Translations under genes and position numbers: made by a program
The notes under the pieces: generated by a model
Seen by the model: the letters and a program-made list of their open reading frames with translations, nothing else
The model's database searches: none
Told to the model about the DNA's origin: nothing
Assembly: GCA_002946415.1 (NCBI GenBank)
Contig: NJPS01000010.1
Coordinates: forward strand, 1,536,804-1,600,803
Length of the DNA stretch: 64,000 bases
Direction: 5' to 3'
From: Rutstroemia sp. NJR-2017a BVV2
Lineage: Eukaryota > Ascomycota > Leotiomycetes > Helotiales > Rutstroemiaceae
Shown here: one piece after another, positions 44,012 through 55,958 of the stretch
Position numbering within the stretch: the stretch's first letter is position 1
Layout: every line of letters starts with the position of its first letter

Positions 44012-45818
44012 CTACCAGCTCCTCTTTGCCCCCCCAGCTTTAACAGTCAAAACCCTCGTCCCCTCCCTATGCATCCCCGCAAAATAATCATGCACCAACC
44101 TAAACCCATAATTAGCATCGATTCTTCTCTTCTAGAATCCCCCATACTCACTTTCCATCCTCCTCTCCCATGCCATCCAATCTCAAGTGCGGAAACCGCC
44201 TAAAAAGCGTCGCAATACCTCTATACAGCTCCGCATATGCCAAATTCATAGCCACGCACTGACGCGAGCCACGTCCAAACGGGTGCAAATGATGCTCTAA
44301 TCGTCGACGCTCGGCGCTGTTAGGAGTGCCCCAACGGGAGGGAATGAATTTGTGGGGTTCGGGGAAGATTGAGGAGGAGTGGGAGATGAAGAGGTTGGAT
44401 TGGCCGATTTCGGTCTTGGGGGGGAGGGGGTTAGCTTGTTGGTGCAGTGGGAGGGGAGGGAAGGGAGAGACTTACACCGGCGGGGATAGTCCACTCTTTG
44501 TACTGAATGGCTTGGTTGAAGACTCTTGGAAGTCTTGAAAAGGCACCCACGCTCATCCTATGCACAAAAGCAGAACACATTAGTCAACCATCACCACCAA
44601 TTCCGACATAACCTCACCTCAAACTCTCCCTCACCACCCCCGACAACACCGGTAACCTCTCCAACTCCCTCCACGCCGGTATCCTACCCTCATCCGGTAT
44701 CGCCTCTTCTAACTCCCTCTTCAACTGCGTATGCACCTCCTCATCTCTCAAAACCTCCAACGTAATCCCTCCCAACATCGCACCGGTGCTCTCAAACCCC
44801 GCCGCCAACAGACTATTAGCCTCCACGGCCAACCTCCTAAAACTTTTCTCCTCTTCCTCCAATTCCCTACTTCTCGCAACTTCCCAAATAATAGATTTCC
44901 ACTCTCTACCTTCCATATCGTCTCTCTTCAACTCCAAAACCCTCTTCGTAGCCTCATCAGTCTTATCCTGCATATCCAGCACCTCCCCCGCCTTACTATT
45001 TACCAACCGCGTCATCCACCTCGGCATTCCCTCAAAAACCCGCATCAAAACCGGCACTTGCCTAATCACCCCCGACAACTCCCACAACGCCCTCCACGCC
45101 GCATAAAACCCCTCTCCCCAATCCTCCCGCCCCAACATGCCGAACTCCCCACCAAATACGTACTCTGAGATAATATCCACAGTCAAGCAGCGATACGCAT
45201 AGAACAGCGGAACAGGCTCATCCCTCTCCGCACAAATAGCTATACGAGCGCACAGCGCATCAATACGCGATTGGATAAACGGCTCAAATTTAGCGATCGC
45301 GCCGGCGGAGAAAAAGGGGGAGAGGGCGGCGCGGCGTTTACGGTGGACGGCGGAGTCAATGCAGGGGAATGTGGCAAGGGGGTTGCCGAGCATGGAGTAG
45401 AAGTAGGGGGATTTGTTGACGTGAAGGTTCGTGGTGGAGTAGAGGGTGTGGTAGAATTCGGGGTCGAGGATGTGGAGTTCGTTAGGGCCGATACGGATGA
45501 TTGGGCCTGGGGGTTGGGGTTAGTGATGGTGTGGAAAGAGGTGTGAGATTGGTGGGGTTTACCGTATTTCTTGTGTAGCTCTTCGATGTGGAAGATGTAT
45601 CGCCCTTTGTGGATAATGTCGTAGTAGCCCTCGTACCAGTGCGTGATTGCGGCTTGTTTGGGGCCGGGGAGTTTGGCTAGAGGATGGAGGTAGAGTCGAT
45701 AGAGACTCCGTCCAGCGAACCATGTCAGCAACACGATAAGTGTAGTCTGAATCGCGTTTATAATCAGGTCAGTGGACCTGATTTCAATCATGGCTACTTG
45801 GGATAGATATCTCCTCAT
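44012..45818 (-). CDS. Cytochrome P450 monooxygenase
   Basis: Membrane-anchored heme-thiolate monooxygenase, 525 aa from Met at 45818; an internal Met (45791, MIEIRSTDLI) is equally plausible and gives 516 aa. It has five exons: 45818-45563, 45506-44618, 44557-44476, 44414-44152 and 44099-44012, and all phases close. The N-terminal anchor is NAIQTTLIVLLTWFAGRSLY, then LYLHPLAKLPGPK. The I-helix oxygen-binding motif is AAGFEST, the K-helix ExxR is ESLR, the PERF region is FIPSRW and the heme-binding loop is HPFGRGSRQC with the Cys ligand. The pattern (WYEGYYDI..GRYIFHIEELH.KYGPIIRIGPNELHI) resembles fungal P450s annotated as trichodiene oxygenase-like, but no terpene cyclase or other cluster gene is adjacent. 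Its last exon lies inside the duplicated block. Confidence 0.93.
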
Positions 45819-46270
45819 GTTCTGAATACTGAATGCCAGTATACCACGATATCTAGAAATTCCAAAATCGTGAAGAGATAGAAGAGTTCGCCCTTCGAGG
45901 AGACTACCCCACTATACATCCTGTCTCAGGATGTGCAGCATCTGCTGATTGAAGAGAGGGGTAAGTGGCCATTCATCTTACCCGGCTTACGTTGTGAAAA
46001 GTCCCTAAATGGAAACAATTCCGGCTGCAGCGCGGTACTTCTGTACGGCGAGCCGATGAAAACTCTGGGCAGCCCATCGTGCCATCTAAACCGATACGGT
46101 TTTAAATATTACCACTATCGAGGAATCACCTGAGTCGAAATGATTTTGCAGAGAATCAACGGAACATGCCAAAACATTATCGTTCAATTGATATCTGTCT
46201 TCAAATTTTGCAATCGTGTCAAGCAACCTACTCAAATCCGCGCTACCTCATGTCTGATCCCCTTTAACTG
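45819..46270. other. P450 promoter / epimerase 3' flank
   Basis: About 450 bases, no gene or repeat recognised. Confidence 0.4.
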
Positions 46271-47329
46271 CTAGTTGTGAGCTGTAATAATTTGACCACC
46301 TTCCCAGGTCTCTCCAGCTTCCAACTTTTGCCAGCCACTGACACATCCTGCTTCGACACAGATCATCTCTCTCCATCCATCCTTCGGTCCAAAGTCTCCG
46401 ATATCCTTTGCGTCAATCCATGGATTCCATACCACAACTTCATTCATGTTATCTCTAGCGACTGTGAATTTCTTCTTGTCACCTTCTGAAACAACGATTG
46501 GAGCGCTAGGGCCACCAGCGGGGGTGTAGACACGATCGGTCTTGGATGAAATGGTAAGGGCTTCGGAGGGAGAGGTTGTCGTAGAGATTGGGTCGGTAAC
46601 CTTGTCTGTATATTTTGAGGATTCCAGACCAGTGACGGAGATTTGAGAGATATCCTATGTAGATTTAAAATTAGCCCATGGTCGTTGTTGACCTAGACCT
46701 TTTAGGTAAAAATGAAATCTGAACTGTACCTGAATCCTCAAATAAGTGTGCATCAAAATCTGGAACTCCCAAGCCTTTGAACCCTCATTTCTCACGACCA
46801 TACTGGTACCCAGCCCTTCTCTGCCAAGCGTGACACTGTAAATCAAGCCGAATTCCTCACCCCACAACTTCCTCGTCTCCTCCGGCAAGTTACTTCCACT
46901 CAAGCCGAAATCCAACTTCACACTACTATCGCCACCTTCTTCCTGGGTGCTGCTACTCTCACTCGTACTTTTACCCAAGAATTCCCATCTGCAGTTTCGC
47001 GCGAATCCATGCTGAGGCAATTTGTCCACGCCCTTAGCTTTACCTTCATCTCCTTCGACTTTCCCGAACATAGGGAATACAAGAGGAATACCACCGCGAA
47101 CAGCTTTCGTTCCGTCAAGTACGGCCTTGTCGCTAAGCCAGAGCTTTTCGGCGCCGGAGGCATCTTTCCAGCTTATGATTGTGGCACCATAGAGGAGAAT
47201 TTCGATAGATTCGCCGGTAGGGAGGACGGCGGATACGCGGGAGTTGGAGTGTGTGATGTTGATTTGGGGCTGAGGAGCAAGACCCGGAGTAGAGGAGAGG
47301 GCAGAAGGTTTCTTTGGGCGGTCGACCAT
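46271..47329 (-). CDS. Glucose-6-phosphate 1-epimerase
   Basis: Aldose-1-epimerase-fold enzyme of 327 aa that interconverts alpha and beta anomers of hexose 6-phosphates (yeast YMR099C type), cytosolic. It has two exons: 47329-46730 and 46654-46271, with a 75-nt intron after the codon for Gln200. The start MVDRPKKPSALSSTPG is the usual one for fungal members; an upstream in-frame Met (47368) adds 13 residues and is less likely. Landmarks are GATIISWKDASGAEKLWLSD, GIPLVFPMFG, LPQHGFARNCRWEFLG, LMHTYLRI, VVVWNPWIDAK and MICVEAGCV. The HGFAR and MICVE motifs hold the active-site His and Glu. Length is normal. Confidence 0.93.
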
Positions 47330-48279
47330 TTTGAATGTGTGGGATGTCGTAATGATAGAATGTTCCAAGTCGTATTATGGTGTGGATGCCGTTTGGAGGA
47401 GGGGAATAAGTCTACTATAGCGAGGTACTTATAGTTAGTTTCTTGCTGGTAAACATCAAATGCAGCATGAAAGAATGAGTAGGGCGAAGAGAGGGCAAAT
47501 ACCTACAACTGCGTACGCCCTTCAGTCAGATTCCTGCAGAAGGCGAAGAGGAAGATGAAGGTATTCGAATTGGTTGGTTGTTCTGGTCGAAGTAAGACAC
47601 GAAGGGAAGAGGAGGGGTAGAAGTTCGGTGAGCGTTACCTAACCTCAGACGGAGCTGGAAACGGAATGTGGGATGTAAGCGAGAAACATGAAACACGAAG
47701 GGGACGTGCATGCTGACAAGGGTGTGAAAAGTGCTCGGCGTTTCAATAGAGTTTAGTCCGGAAACCAATTGAGGCTAAAGGTGGGATAAAGCTTGGATGA
47801 GCATACGAAGTAGCAGATGGGCGACAACGATTGGTTGCGACGTCACCGTGTGCTTCGTTCTTAAGTAAGGGAAAGGGCGAAACGTACTGAGCAGAAGCAG
47901 ACAGTGCCTATGACAGGTGAATCATGTAGGACAAATGCAGAGGGCAAAATTAGTAAATATAATGTCGACGACCTGCCAATGCGAAGCTGAGCTGCGCATA
48001 GCGCATGCAGTACCTGTATATCACATCTAGTTACACGGCGGATCTCAAATGATGTAGTCCAATGGCACCTCGCAGCTTTAGCATGTACGAGTAATATGAT
48101 TCAGTATCTGCAGTGGTATCGTAGTAATTACAAATTCTTGCCTTCCTTTCATAACACTCATTCTCATTCCTGATCCCAACCTGAGGATGCCATGCTAGAC
48201 CCTTCCGTCCCATGTGGCACTAGCAGGCCCAAACCAAAAACTCCAGATATGACGTGGTCACACAAAGCTGTCATACCAA
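47330..48279. other. Intergenic, nothing recognised
   Basis: Promoter of the epimerase gene and 3' flank of RIF1, about 950 bases. Short frames only, with no repeats or RNA genes seen. Confidence 0.4.
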
Positions 48280-51200
48280 TTACATTCGTCTCATTGTTCC
48301 AAACAATTTAATCTTCGCCTCCATAAACAAGTCCTCCATGTCGCTGATCTCGCTTCGAGTTAACGAGGCCTTCCCTAGATCGTCGACCAGACTTGACAAC
48401 TTTGCCCTCATACTCTGATATGTAGGGAGATCAGAAGCTTCCATCTCAGCGGCGACTGTTTCATCCTCCCCTCCTTCCATTTCCATCTCCTCAGCCAGTT
48501 GAGATTGCAAAAGTGTCTCTTCCACAATGTCGAATTCCGACCTGTCAGCTTCCGTATCGGGGTTTTCACCGTCATCCTCGTCAAGTCTCGTCTGAGCAAC
48601 GGCCGCTGAACTTATAGAGTTGGCAGCAAGCAGCTGCTCCGAAGCAATAATAGAACTCGTTTGCATCAAAATCGGAGCGGAGCTAGATTCTCCAAGCTCT
48701 ACACTTGCGGTATCTACACCAGAGGCCCCGATCTCTGCAGTCCGGTTGCGTCGTCGACTAGCCCGTTCCGCTCGAGTTGATGAAGGAGTAGCGCCAATCG
48801 GACCCGTGGTAGGCTCTGGAGTGGCCACCGGCTCAGATATCTTAGAACGATTGAGTTTAGCCTTCGCCATGCTGCTAGTTATACTTTGACCTAGGGATGG
48901 CGAATCAATCTCCACCGACATTAAATAGGAGGCATCTCGACTATCGTTACTTCGGTTTGAGGAACGACCTCGCCTTTGTCGCCGATTGCCTTGGAACGTA
49001 GCGAACGCGGTTGATTGTACTAATTTCATGGTTAGCTCTGAAACATAAAGCTGACTGATGTGAGTTTACTTACAATTAGCAGGTGCATCCTGACTATCCG
49101 ACACCTCACTTCCTGTTCGATAAATACCAGTGAGCTTTCGCTTCTTCAATGGTGCTTCGTCCTGATCTTCAGTCTTTATAGGAGTCCAGTTGCGTTTCTT
49201 CCCAGCATTTGGTGACTTGGTGGGGTTGAACAGCTTCCAAGAATCTGGGGCTTGCACAACCACCGCCAGGTCGTGATCCAGATTTTCATCGGCATCTTCC
49301 ATTCCCAATTCTCTGGTAATTTTCTCTAGAGGTAGAGGCGCTGGAGTTTCAGGTATCAATGAGAGACCCGATGACACACATGATTCATTCGGACGGCTAA
49401 TTTGGGTTTTGGATTGTCGACTAGCATGAGTGGTTTTGGGGTTGGGTGCCAGACGCCGCTGGGTCGAATTTGCCCCAGTACCCACGGACTCCTCGTCGAT
49501 ATCAGCAGCATTTTGCTTTGATGTTTTTACAGGTGTAGAGACAATAGTAGTACTAAGGTCTTTTTCGCATTGATCGACTATTCTGAAAAGACTAGATTCG
49601 TCGAGATCACTCAGCGGTAAAGAAGCCGAGGGCATCACGGGTGGGGTTTGTGATTCTACTTCCACTTGTCGGGGTGAGGAAACCGCGTCTTGAAAGTTCT
49701 CATCACTTCCAGCAGCTCTGTCTGATGACAAGGGACTGGACCTAGCATCAAGGAAAACATCTTTTGGTGTATTTGGCACTTGTTGCGTGGACACATTTCG
49801 CAGGTTTCTTCTTGGTGTTGATGGTAGGTCTGGAGTATCATTAAGAATCGGCGATTTGGCGATTGGAGAACTTATTGTTCTATCAGCTCTTTCATTTTCA
49901 AAGTGACTTCGGAGATAAGCTTCTCGAGTCTGTTCTTCAGTGCTAGTGAGCTCTATCGTAGTATCCATGTCCGCATCTGCATGTTCTTGTGGCGTGCTGC
50001 GATATGTCGAGAAAGTCTGCCCAAGATCAAGACCGACAATATGGACTTGTGTCGGGGGCTTGGAGATCTCGCGATTGTGTTGATCGCCGCCAAACGAATC
50101 TATAACTTCGTTGGGGAAGGAAGTAGCATCAAAATCTTCCGAGGCAGTCAAAGGGAAACCTTGCGCTTGTGGTGCTGGGGTGTTTTGGGATGTAGAATTA
50201 AACGAAGTGGTAAGTCTTCGCGAATTTTGTTGTACAGTTGTCGGCTGTGGAGGTGATGACGGGATGTCCAAGGCTTCTTCCTCAAATAGTGGCGATAATG
50301 AGTCTCGCTGACTCGCTAGTTCTGGCGAAGAAGAGAGAGGACCAGAGATGCCCCTCGATACAGATAACTTTCGTGCTGGTGTGGGTGACGAGGCAATGAA
50401 ATTATCCTGATCTAAAACTCGCAGATCTGGTGTTGTCTGCCTTACAGCATTGGCTGATACAAGTAGACGTGTTTTTGTAGACGAATGAGGAGGTAAAGGC
50501 TGTGAGTTTTCAGACGCCTTAGATGGCGTGCCGGATCTAGGGCGTGGGCTAGATCTAATATCTGGAAACATAAAGGCAGCTTCTTCTCTCTGACGCTCAC
50601 GAACTTCTTTCTGTCGTTCAGTCAAGTGCTGCGACTCTTCCATTGCATCTGAAACAGGTGAAGACCCAGTAATCGCTTCGAATTGTATCTGGGAGTTTTC
50701 GTGTCGCAGTTTTCCAACCGAGCTCTTCTTTCGCGATTTTCTTTTACCTGGCTCAGGCGTTGTCTCGTGCGATCTCTTGCTCCTCGGTTGATTGGCTGGT
50801 ACTGTAATCAGAACGCATGGAGACGATTTTCCAACACTTTTCCGTGACCGGTCATTGCGAGTCTGAGATTCGGTTACTAGCTTCTTGCCCTTGTGCATAA
50901 ATCTGGGGATTGAGTTGGTTTTCAGTTCGTCTTGCTGGTCAAGAGATGGAAGGAATTGCCCGTGCGTGGGAAAGCTACTGGCTTCTAAATTTCCTGAAGT
51001 ATGTGGGATTTCAATATCCACAACAGAGGCGAGCTTATGCAAAGCGTTCCGAATATTAATCGGATATTGTGGATCTTGGTCGGTAGATTCAAATGTTGTC
51101 TTCCACATTTCAACCGCAATGTTCGCTATCGAAGCATGCTTACTTTCCAAGCTCGAAGATATCAAATGTTCCAAATCGGTTAGTATTGATGAGGGCTCGT

Positions 51201-54200
51201 TTTCTGTATGGGCAAGCAGAGATGAGACGGTAGTCCAAAGGGAGATGACCTATAAGAATTAGCATAAGACGTGATATTGCAACTAGATATCTTACATTTG
51301 ACAACAAGACACTTCCATGGGTAATCTTTGCGTCTTGGTCGCAAAACCAGAATGATAATCCGTCCTGAACTTGGATGAGGAAATTAATCCACAATTTTTG
51401 CGGACATCGTTTCAAGAGTGCTTCCAAAGTTACTAGCATACCAGAAGCCTGAGCTTCATTGATCGCAGAGAGATTGACATAAGAGGCTTCCAAGCAACGA
51501 GATGTATAATCATAAAGATGAAAGTAAGGATCGAAAGCCACAATCTTCGGTCCAGCGGTTGATGTCCCCCACAGAATCGTGCGAGCTGCATCCAATGCTT
51601 GTCGATCTTTGGGATACCTTGCTCCTGACAGTAACAGTTGACAATAGAACATGTTACACGGAGCTTGTCTGTCATTTGGTAACCACTTTGAAACGAGAGC
51701 CTTGGCTACAGGCTCGATGACGGCAAGAGCTCTGCCGCCATCGCCGGCGTCAGTAGAAGCAGAAGTCACAAGAGCCCCGAATAAAGTATCCCATGCTTCG
51801 AGAGGCTCGTTGGGCGAAAGCGCAAGTCCGATCTCCAGTATCTTGACAATGTTACGGTATTCGCCTCCTACAGGACGTTCTGTGTGTATACTGTTCTTAG
51901 TAACAGTTTCGTCGCGCATGTTGATAGCCTGTGTCGCAATTTTTGCCAGTAAAGACCAGATAGGGCCACAAGATTCTATGTTTCCAGTTGTTGGGAGAAG
52001 CTCCAAAAGATCCTTGACAAGGTCCATCTTGCCCTTACTCAAACGACGAGCATCAAAGAAGGGGGTAAGAATACTCACTACCATAGCAACAAATCTAGAA
52101 CCATACTGAGCCCCAGGTGAAACGGTAGTGAGCAATAGAAGTATATGATGTAGAGGGGACTCGATCCGGCCTAATGGTTTTACCGATCGTTGCGAAGGTG
52201 TGGTAACAACTAGAAACTGGTCCTTTTGACCCATGGAGAGTTGTCTTTCGGTAAAAGGAATAACCCCAAAACCGGATATGGATGAGGTAACAAGTGTTCC
52301 AAAACTCCCAAAGAAATCTTCTTCACCGTCCTTAGGTCGCACTTGGCATTCCAAACCATGAGGTCCCTTTTGCCAAATTCTATACAATGTACCAAAGAAG
52401 ACAGCAATGTATGACATTGTATCATTTGAAGTCTTGACTTCTTTAGCTGCCGCAGAAGCAATAGAAGAAATATAGGTTTTCCAGAGTAGTCTGATACCAC
52501 TGGAAGGTCGGACCAGATCCCAATAGAGTAATTCAATCAAAGGATCAAGTAGCTGAAATGCGCGAAAAGAATTCTTCCGTAGCCATCGGGGGTCTAAAGC
52601 GGGAAGTTCATTGACAGTGATATCATTTCCAGAAGTCGCTCTAGATTCATTCCAAGGTCTCGGGGTACTTGAATCAAATAAGCCTCGGAGAATCGAGCAG
52701 GCGTCGAAAAGATCCTTGTCCACGGATTCCCCAGGGTTTCCTGAGTCGCTGCGAATGAGTTGTTTCCCGACAATGTTCATAATGTACTCATCCCAATACT
52801 TTTCGATCTGGGTCCATGGTGCGCTCGGCTTCAGTGCGTAATATAAAAGATTACAAATACTACTCAGAATAGACTTCCGATGCTCATTTTCTGATTTAGA
52901 CGTCCTTCTGACATCCCTCCGTTGGAGTTGCCCAATCATTGGTTGGCTGAGTGTCGCGACCATGTTCGGAGTGGTCTTTTCGTCTGGACGAATAACATAC
53001 ACCATGCGGTTCCAGGCTGCATTTGCAGCGAGTTGAGTAGTTTTGTCGCTCGAGTTAAAACACATCTGAATGACTTCCAACATTGGCTTTGCGAATGTCC
53101 ATTGTTCGAGCTGTCTGGGTCGAGCGCGAAGAAATAGGATGACAACACTCCATATCTGAGGAACAGGAGCAGGTGGCTTTTTGGCAACCATCTTCTTCAA
53201 TCGATCAATATAATACGTGCCATATCTTTGGCCGCTTCCATCCGATTCTTTGAACAGCTCTAAAAACTTTCCAGAAACTTTGCTATTCGTACCCAACGTG
53301 GCAGCAACCTCTTCACCGAATAAAATTGCCGGAGATCTTACATTAGGATAAGAACTCAACATGTCGCTGAACAAGTCCTTGAGCCATTCCGTTTCGGAAA
53401 TCATTTGAGGTTGCGATTGTCTAAGGAGAGTCCGATAGATGTTGATGCGCTGCTCTACAATACTTTTGCCCTTGACATATTCCTCAATTTTGTGAAGATC
53501 AGAGATGAGTCTAACAACTCTCTCAGCAGTCATAATCTTCGGCGGAAAGTTTTGTTGAGCAAGAATGAACATAAGTAGTTTGACCAATTCCTTTGACATT
53601 TGCGGGTCCTCGAAGGTTTTGATCGCATAGCTGACCAGAAAGTTATTAAATTCCGAATCTAACATATCTGCAACAACTTTCTTCTCCAGAAAACTCGATA
53701 CCAAAATCAGAGCCTCCTTTGCGATTTGTACATCTAGGGCTCCGGAATCATTTTTGGCGTTGAGATCTCGTCGTATGAACTGCAGAAGAAGACCCATTTT
53801 ATCCGAGAGTGCCTTCTTGTTCGGAACATTGTCGCATGCCTTGAGCGCCTGTGATAAAATCACGTAAGCATCCAGCTTAGAACTCCTATCTGTTCCTGCC
53901 AGCTGCTTTGTTGTTGATTCGAGCATCCTGGGTTCGAGTATCATAGGCTTCGAGATGGATTTTTTGTCTTTAAGGTCGGACGAGTCGGACGTGCTTCTTG
54001 TAAGACTAGGCCCATGATATGCCTTCAAAATTGACTTCGTCGCAACACGATCTGCAGATGGTGGTAGTCGCTGGAGACTCTTCTCGTTCGGTGCGTCGGT
54101 ATTTGAGGATACGGTTGTAGGGTCATCGTAATTGTACAAATCGGACCAGCCAACCTTCTTCCTCGATGTGGTGGGAGTAGATAACTCGGCAGACGACTTT

Positions 54201-54370
54201 GGTGTAATTGTGGCCGGTTGCCTTGGGGAGCTAGCTTTCGAGGCAAAGAACCCACGAAAGTAACCAGCCGTTACAGGCTGTCGTTCACTATTTTCGGATT
54301 CTCGTGGAGGTGTCGGCGGTCTTGTTTCAAGGTTGATCGATTTCGCAGGAGCCGATGAAATTTCCACCAT
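48280..54370 (-). CDS. RIF1: Rif1, telomere and replication-timing regulator
   Basis: Nuclear HEAT-repeat protein of 1996 aa that recruits protein phosphatase 1 to control replication origin timing, and acts at telomeres and double-strand breaks. It has three exons: 54370-51296, 51249-49074 and 49019-48280; introns of 46 and 54 nt, the second with a perfect GCTAAC branch site. The disordered N-terminus contains PP1-docking motifs: an RVxF-type KVGW at 72-75 and SILK at 113-116. The Rif1 N-terminal domain follows (about 150-1000: AKEALILVSSFLEKKVVADM, FPPKIMTAERVVRLISDLHK, NVRSPAILFGEEVAATLG). The middle is long, Ser/Pro-rich and disordered, with many SQ/TP sites. The C-terminus ends in a short helical domain (SEISDMEDLFMEAKIKLFGT). 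It is divergent from the DUF7726-type gene. Confidence 0.92.
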
Positions 54371-54754
54371 AGCTGCAGAGATCTATTGTCAGAAGTATAT
54401 AGCAAGCTCATCGGAACCCATCTTCTTATCGAACGCCAGTAGTTCACAAGAAAGTGGAATTTTGCGCCGATGACCAATGATGTGGATTTTCGCGGTTGTT
54501 CGAGCTCGGAGGCAGAACCCTTGAGTGGAAACGCGACAGTTCGCGCCGCGCTCGCGAAAAACCACTTAAACCAAACACGTGATACGCTCACCGCCCGCCC
54601 TTCAGCTCGATTATCCAGCACGAAGGTCGTGGTAGCCTGGGTAACCAGTTGATTGATAGAGGTCGGAGTTTGTAAACAACAATCAACAGTCTTCATATCA
54701 GCATCAATAGAGGAGAATTTTGATCAAGTAACTCCTTCTACCTCAAAAGCCAAT
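54371..54754. promoter_or_regulatory. Divergent promoter of RIF1 and the DUF7726-type gene
   Basis: 384 bases between two start codons. It carries a cluster of CGCG words: ttttcgcgg (54487-54495), aaacgcgac (54529-54537) and tcgcgccgcgctcgcgaaaa (54541-54560). These resemble MBF/E2F-type sites (ACGCG and TTTCGCG), which drive G1/S genes in fungi. A CACGTG lies at about 54575. Confidence 0.5.
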
Positions 54755-55958
54755 ATGCCTCGAGCAAGGAAACCTTTAGGTGTCGCAGATGCGAACGCTT
54801 CGACCGCACCTGCTCCTCATTTTGACGAAAAATGGGTATGTCTCATCAACTTACGTCTATCCATCATGCATTGGCATCGCTGTAGTGTTTCATATACTTC
54901 AATACAAAAGGCCGCGGCCTTGTTCACTAACAAGGGAAGAGCTGATCAGATATTTCATAAAGCGAATACTTCCCCCAGAAGATAAATTCTTTTGCAACCC
55001 AAAGAAAAAATACCGTGATTGGCCTGTTCAAGAGGAGCTTGAAAGCGTAAGCATGGAGTTGAAAAGAGGAGGCTGCAAGAGGCCTATGTAGGAGATCATC
55101 GACGTCCCAGAGAAGGAACACAAAAAGTTTATGTCCTGTCAGACGCTAGGTTTTGAAGTTGGGAGCTAGAATGTCGTTTGCCGTAAAGGGTGGGACTTCT
55201 TTAGACAATTGGAGAAGGAAATGAAGGAAGAGGAACCATTAATTTTCGACTCAGAAGAACAGTATCTACGATGGATGAAAAGACATCGCACAGCCAATAA
55301 AGAGAACAACCCTACCACAGCTCAGAATGGAAAACAAACCACTGCATCTACGACGATGCCCATAAGAGCGAAGAAAGAGAAAGTGGACAAGACACCGACT
55401 GTGATGAAAACGGACACCAAGAGTAAGAGCGCCAAAGCATCTGACGGGCCAGAGACTTCGGTCACAAAGAAGGCAAAGAAGACAACCGCAAAAGAATGTG
55501 ATATGGTTGATGTTTCTAGTATTGAATTACCAGGTGAGGAGGATGGGACTGTCGAAGTATACGACACCTGCAATTCCTTATGTGAAAAGATATCCGATCA
55601 CCTGGAGCAAGATGGCATCACACAAGCTGGCTTTCTACGAGAAGTTTCAAAATGTCTTCCAGGAGGCAAGAAGCTTTCATCGGCCCAGCTGAAGACATTC
55701 ATGGCAAAAGACGGTCCCAAGGCCGGTAACACCACAGGCATATATTACGCGGGATACTGCTATTTCGAGAAGCTCAGGATCGCGAATGGGGAAGAGAAGA
55801 TTGAATTCGGGGAAGAGATGGAAGACATTTGGGATGGGTCCACGCATATGTCAGGTCGGGCGGGCTTTGATGTTTGGACTGCTGCGAACCAGAGGTATAT
55901 TGGTTCTACAAACGCAAGTCTGGGACTTGATGAGTATGGTACAGTGCAGGGCTTCTAA
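54755..55958 (+). CDS. DUF7726-type protein, about 324 aa
   Basis: Proposed three-exon gene: 54755-54835, 54942-55046 and 55170-55958, all in phase 0. The first exon begins MPRARKPLGVADANASTAPA and ends FDEKW. The second starts after a CTAAC branch and reads LIRYFIKRILPPEDKFF with YRDWPVQEELES. The third has VCRKGWDFFRQLEKEMKEEE, a Lys-rich linker, and the conserved C-terminal domain (VYDTCNSLCEKISDHLEQDG, TQAGFLREVSKCLPGGKKL, GNTTGIYYAGYCYFEKLRI, EEMEDIWDG). I recall this domain as DUF7726, a fungal nuclear-type family of unknown function. The domain assignment is good; the first two splice sites are tentative. Confidence 0.7.

Larger units (their letters stand above)
40762..44040. repeat. 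Segmental duplication, unit 2
   Basis: Right copy of the tandem block, containing Clr5 gene B and its flanks. Its right edge overlaps the last exon of the P450 gene (stop at 44012). Since the P450 is intact here and only a short tail relic exists in unit 1, this copy is likely closest to the ancestral position. Confidence 0.8.

Noticed and set aside
44012..45818. Possible secondary-metabolite cluster around the P450
   Set aside because: Neighbours are Clr5 genes and a sugar-phosphate epimerase. No synthase, cyclase or dedicated transporter is adjacent.
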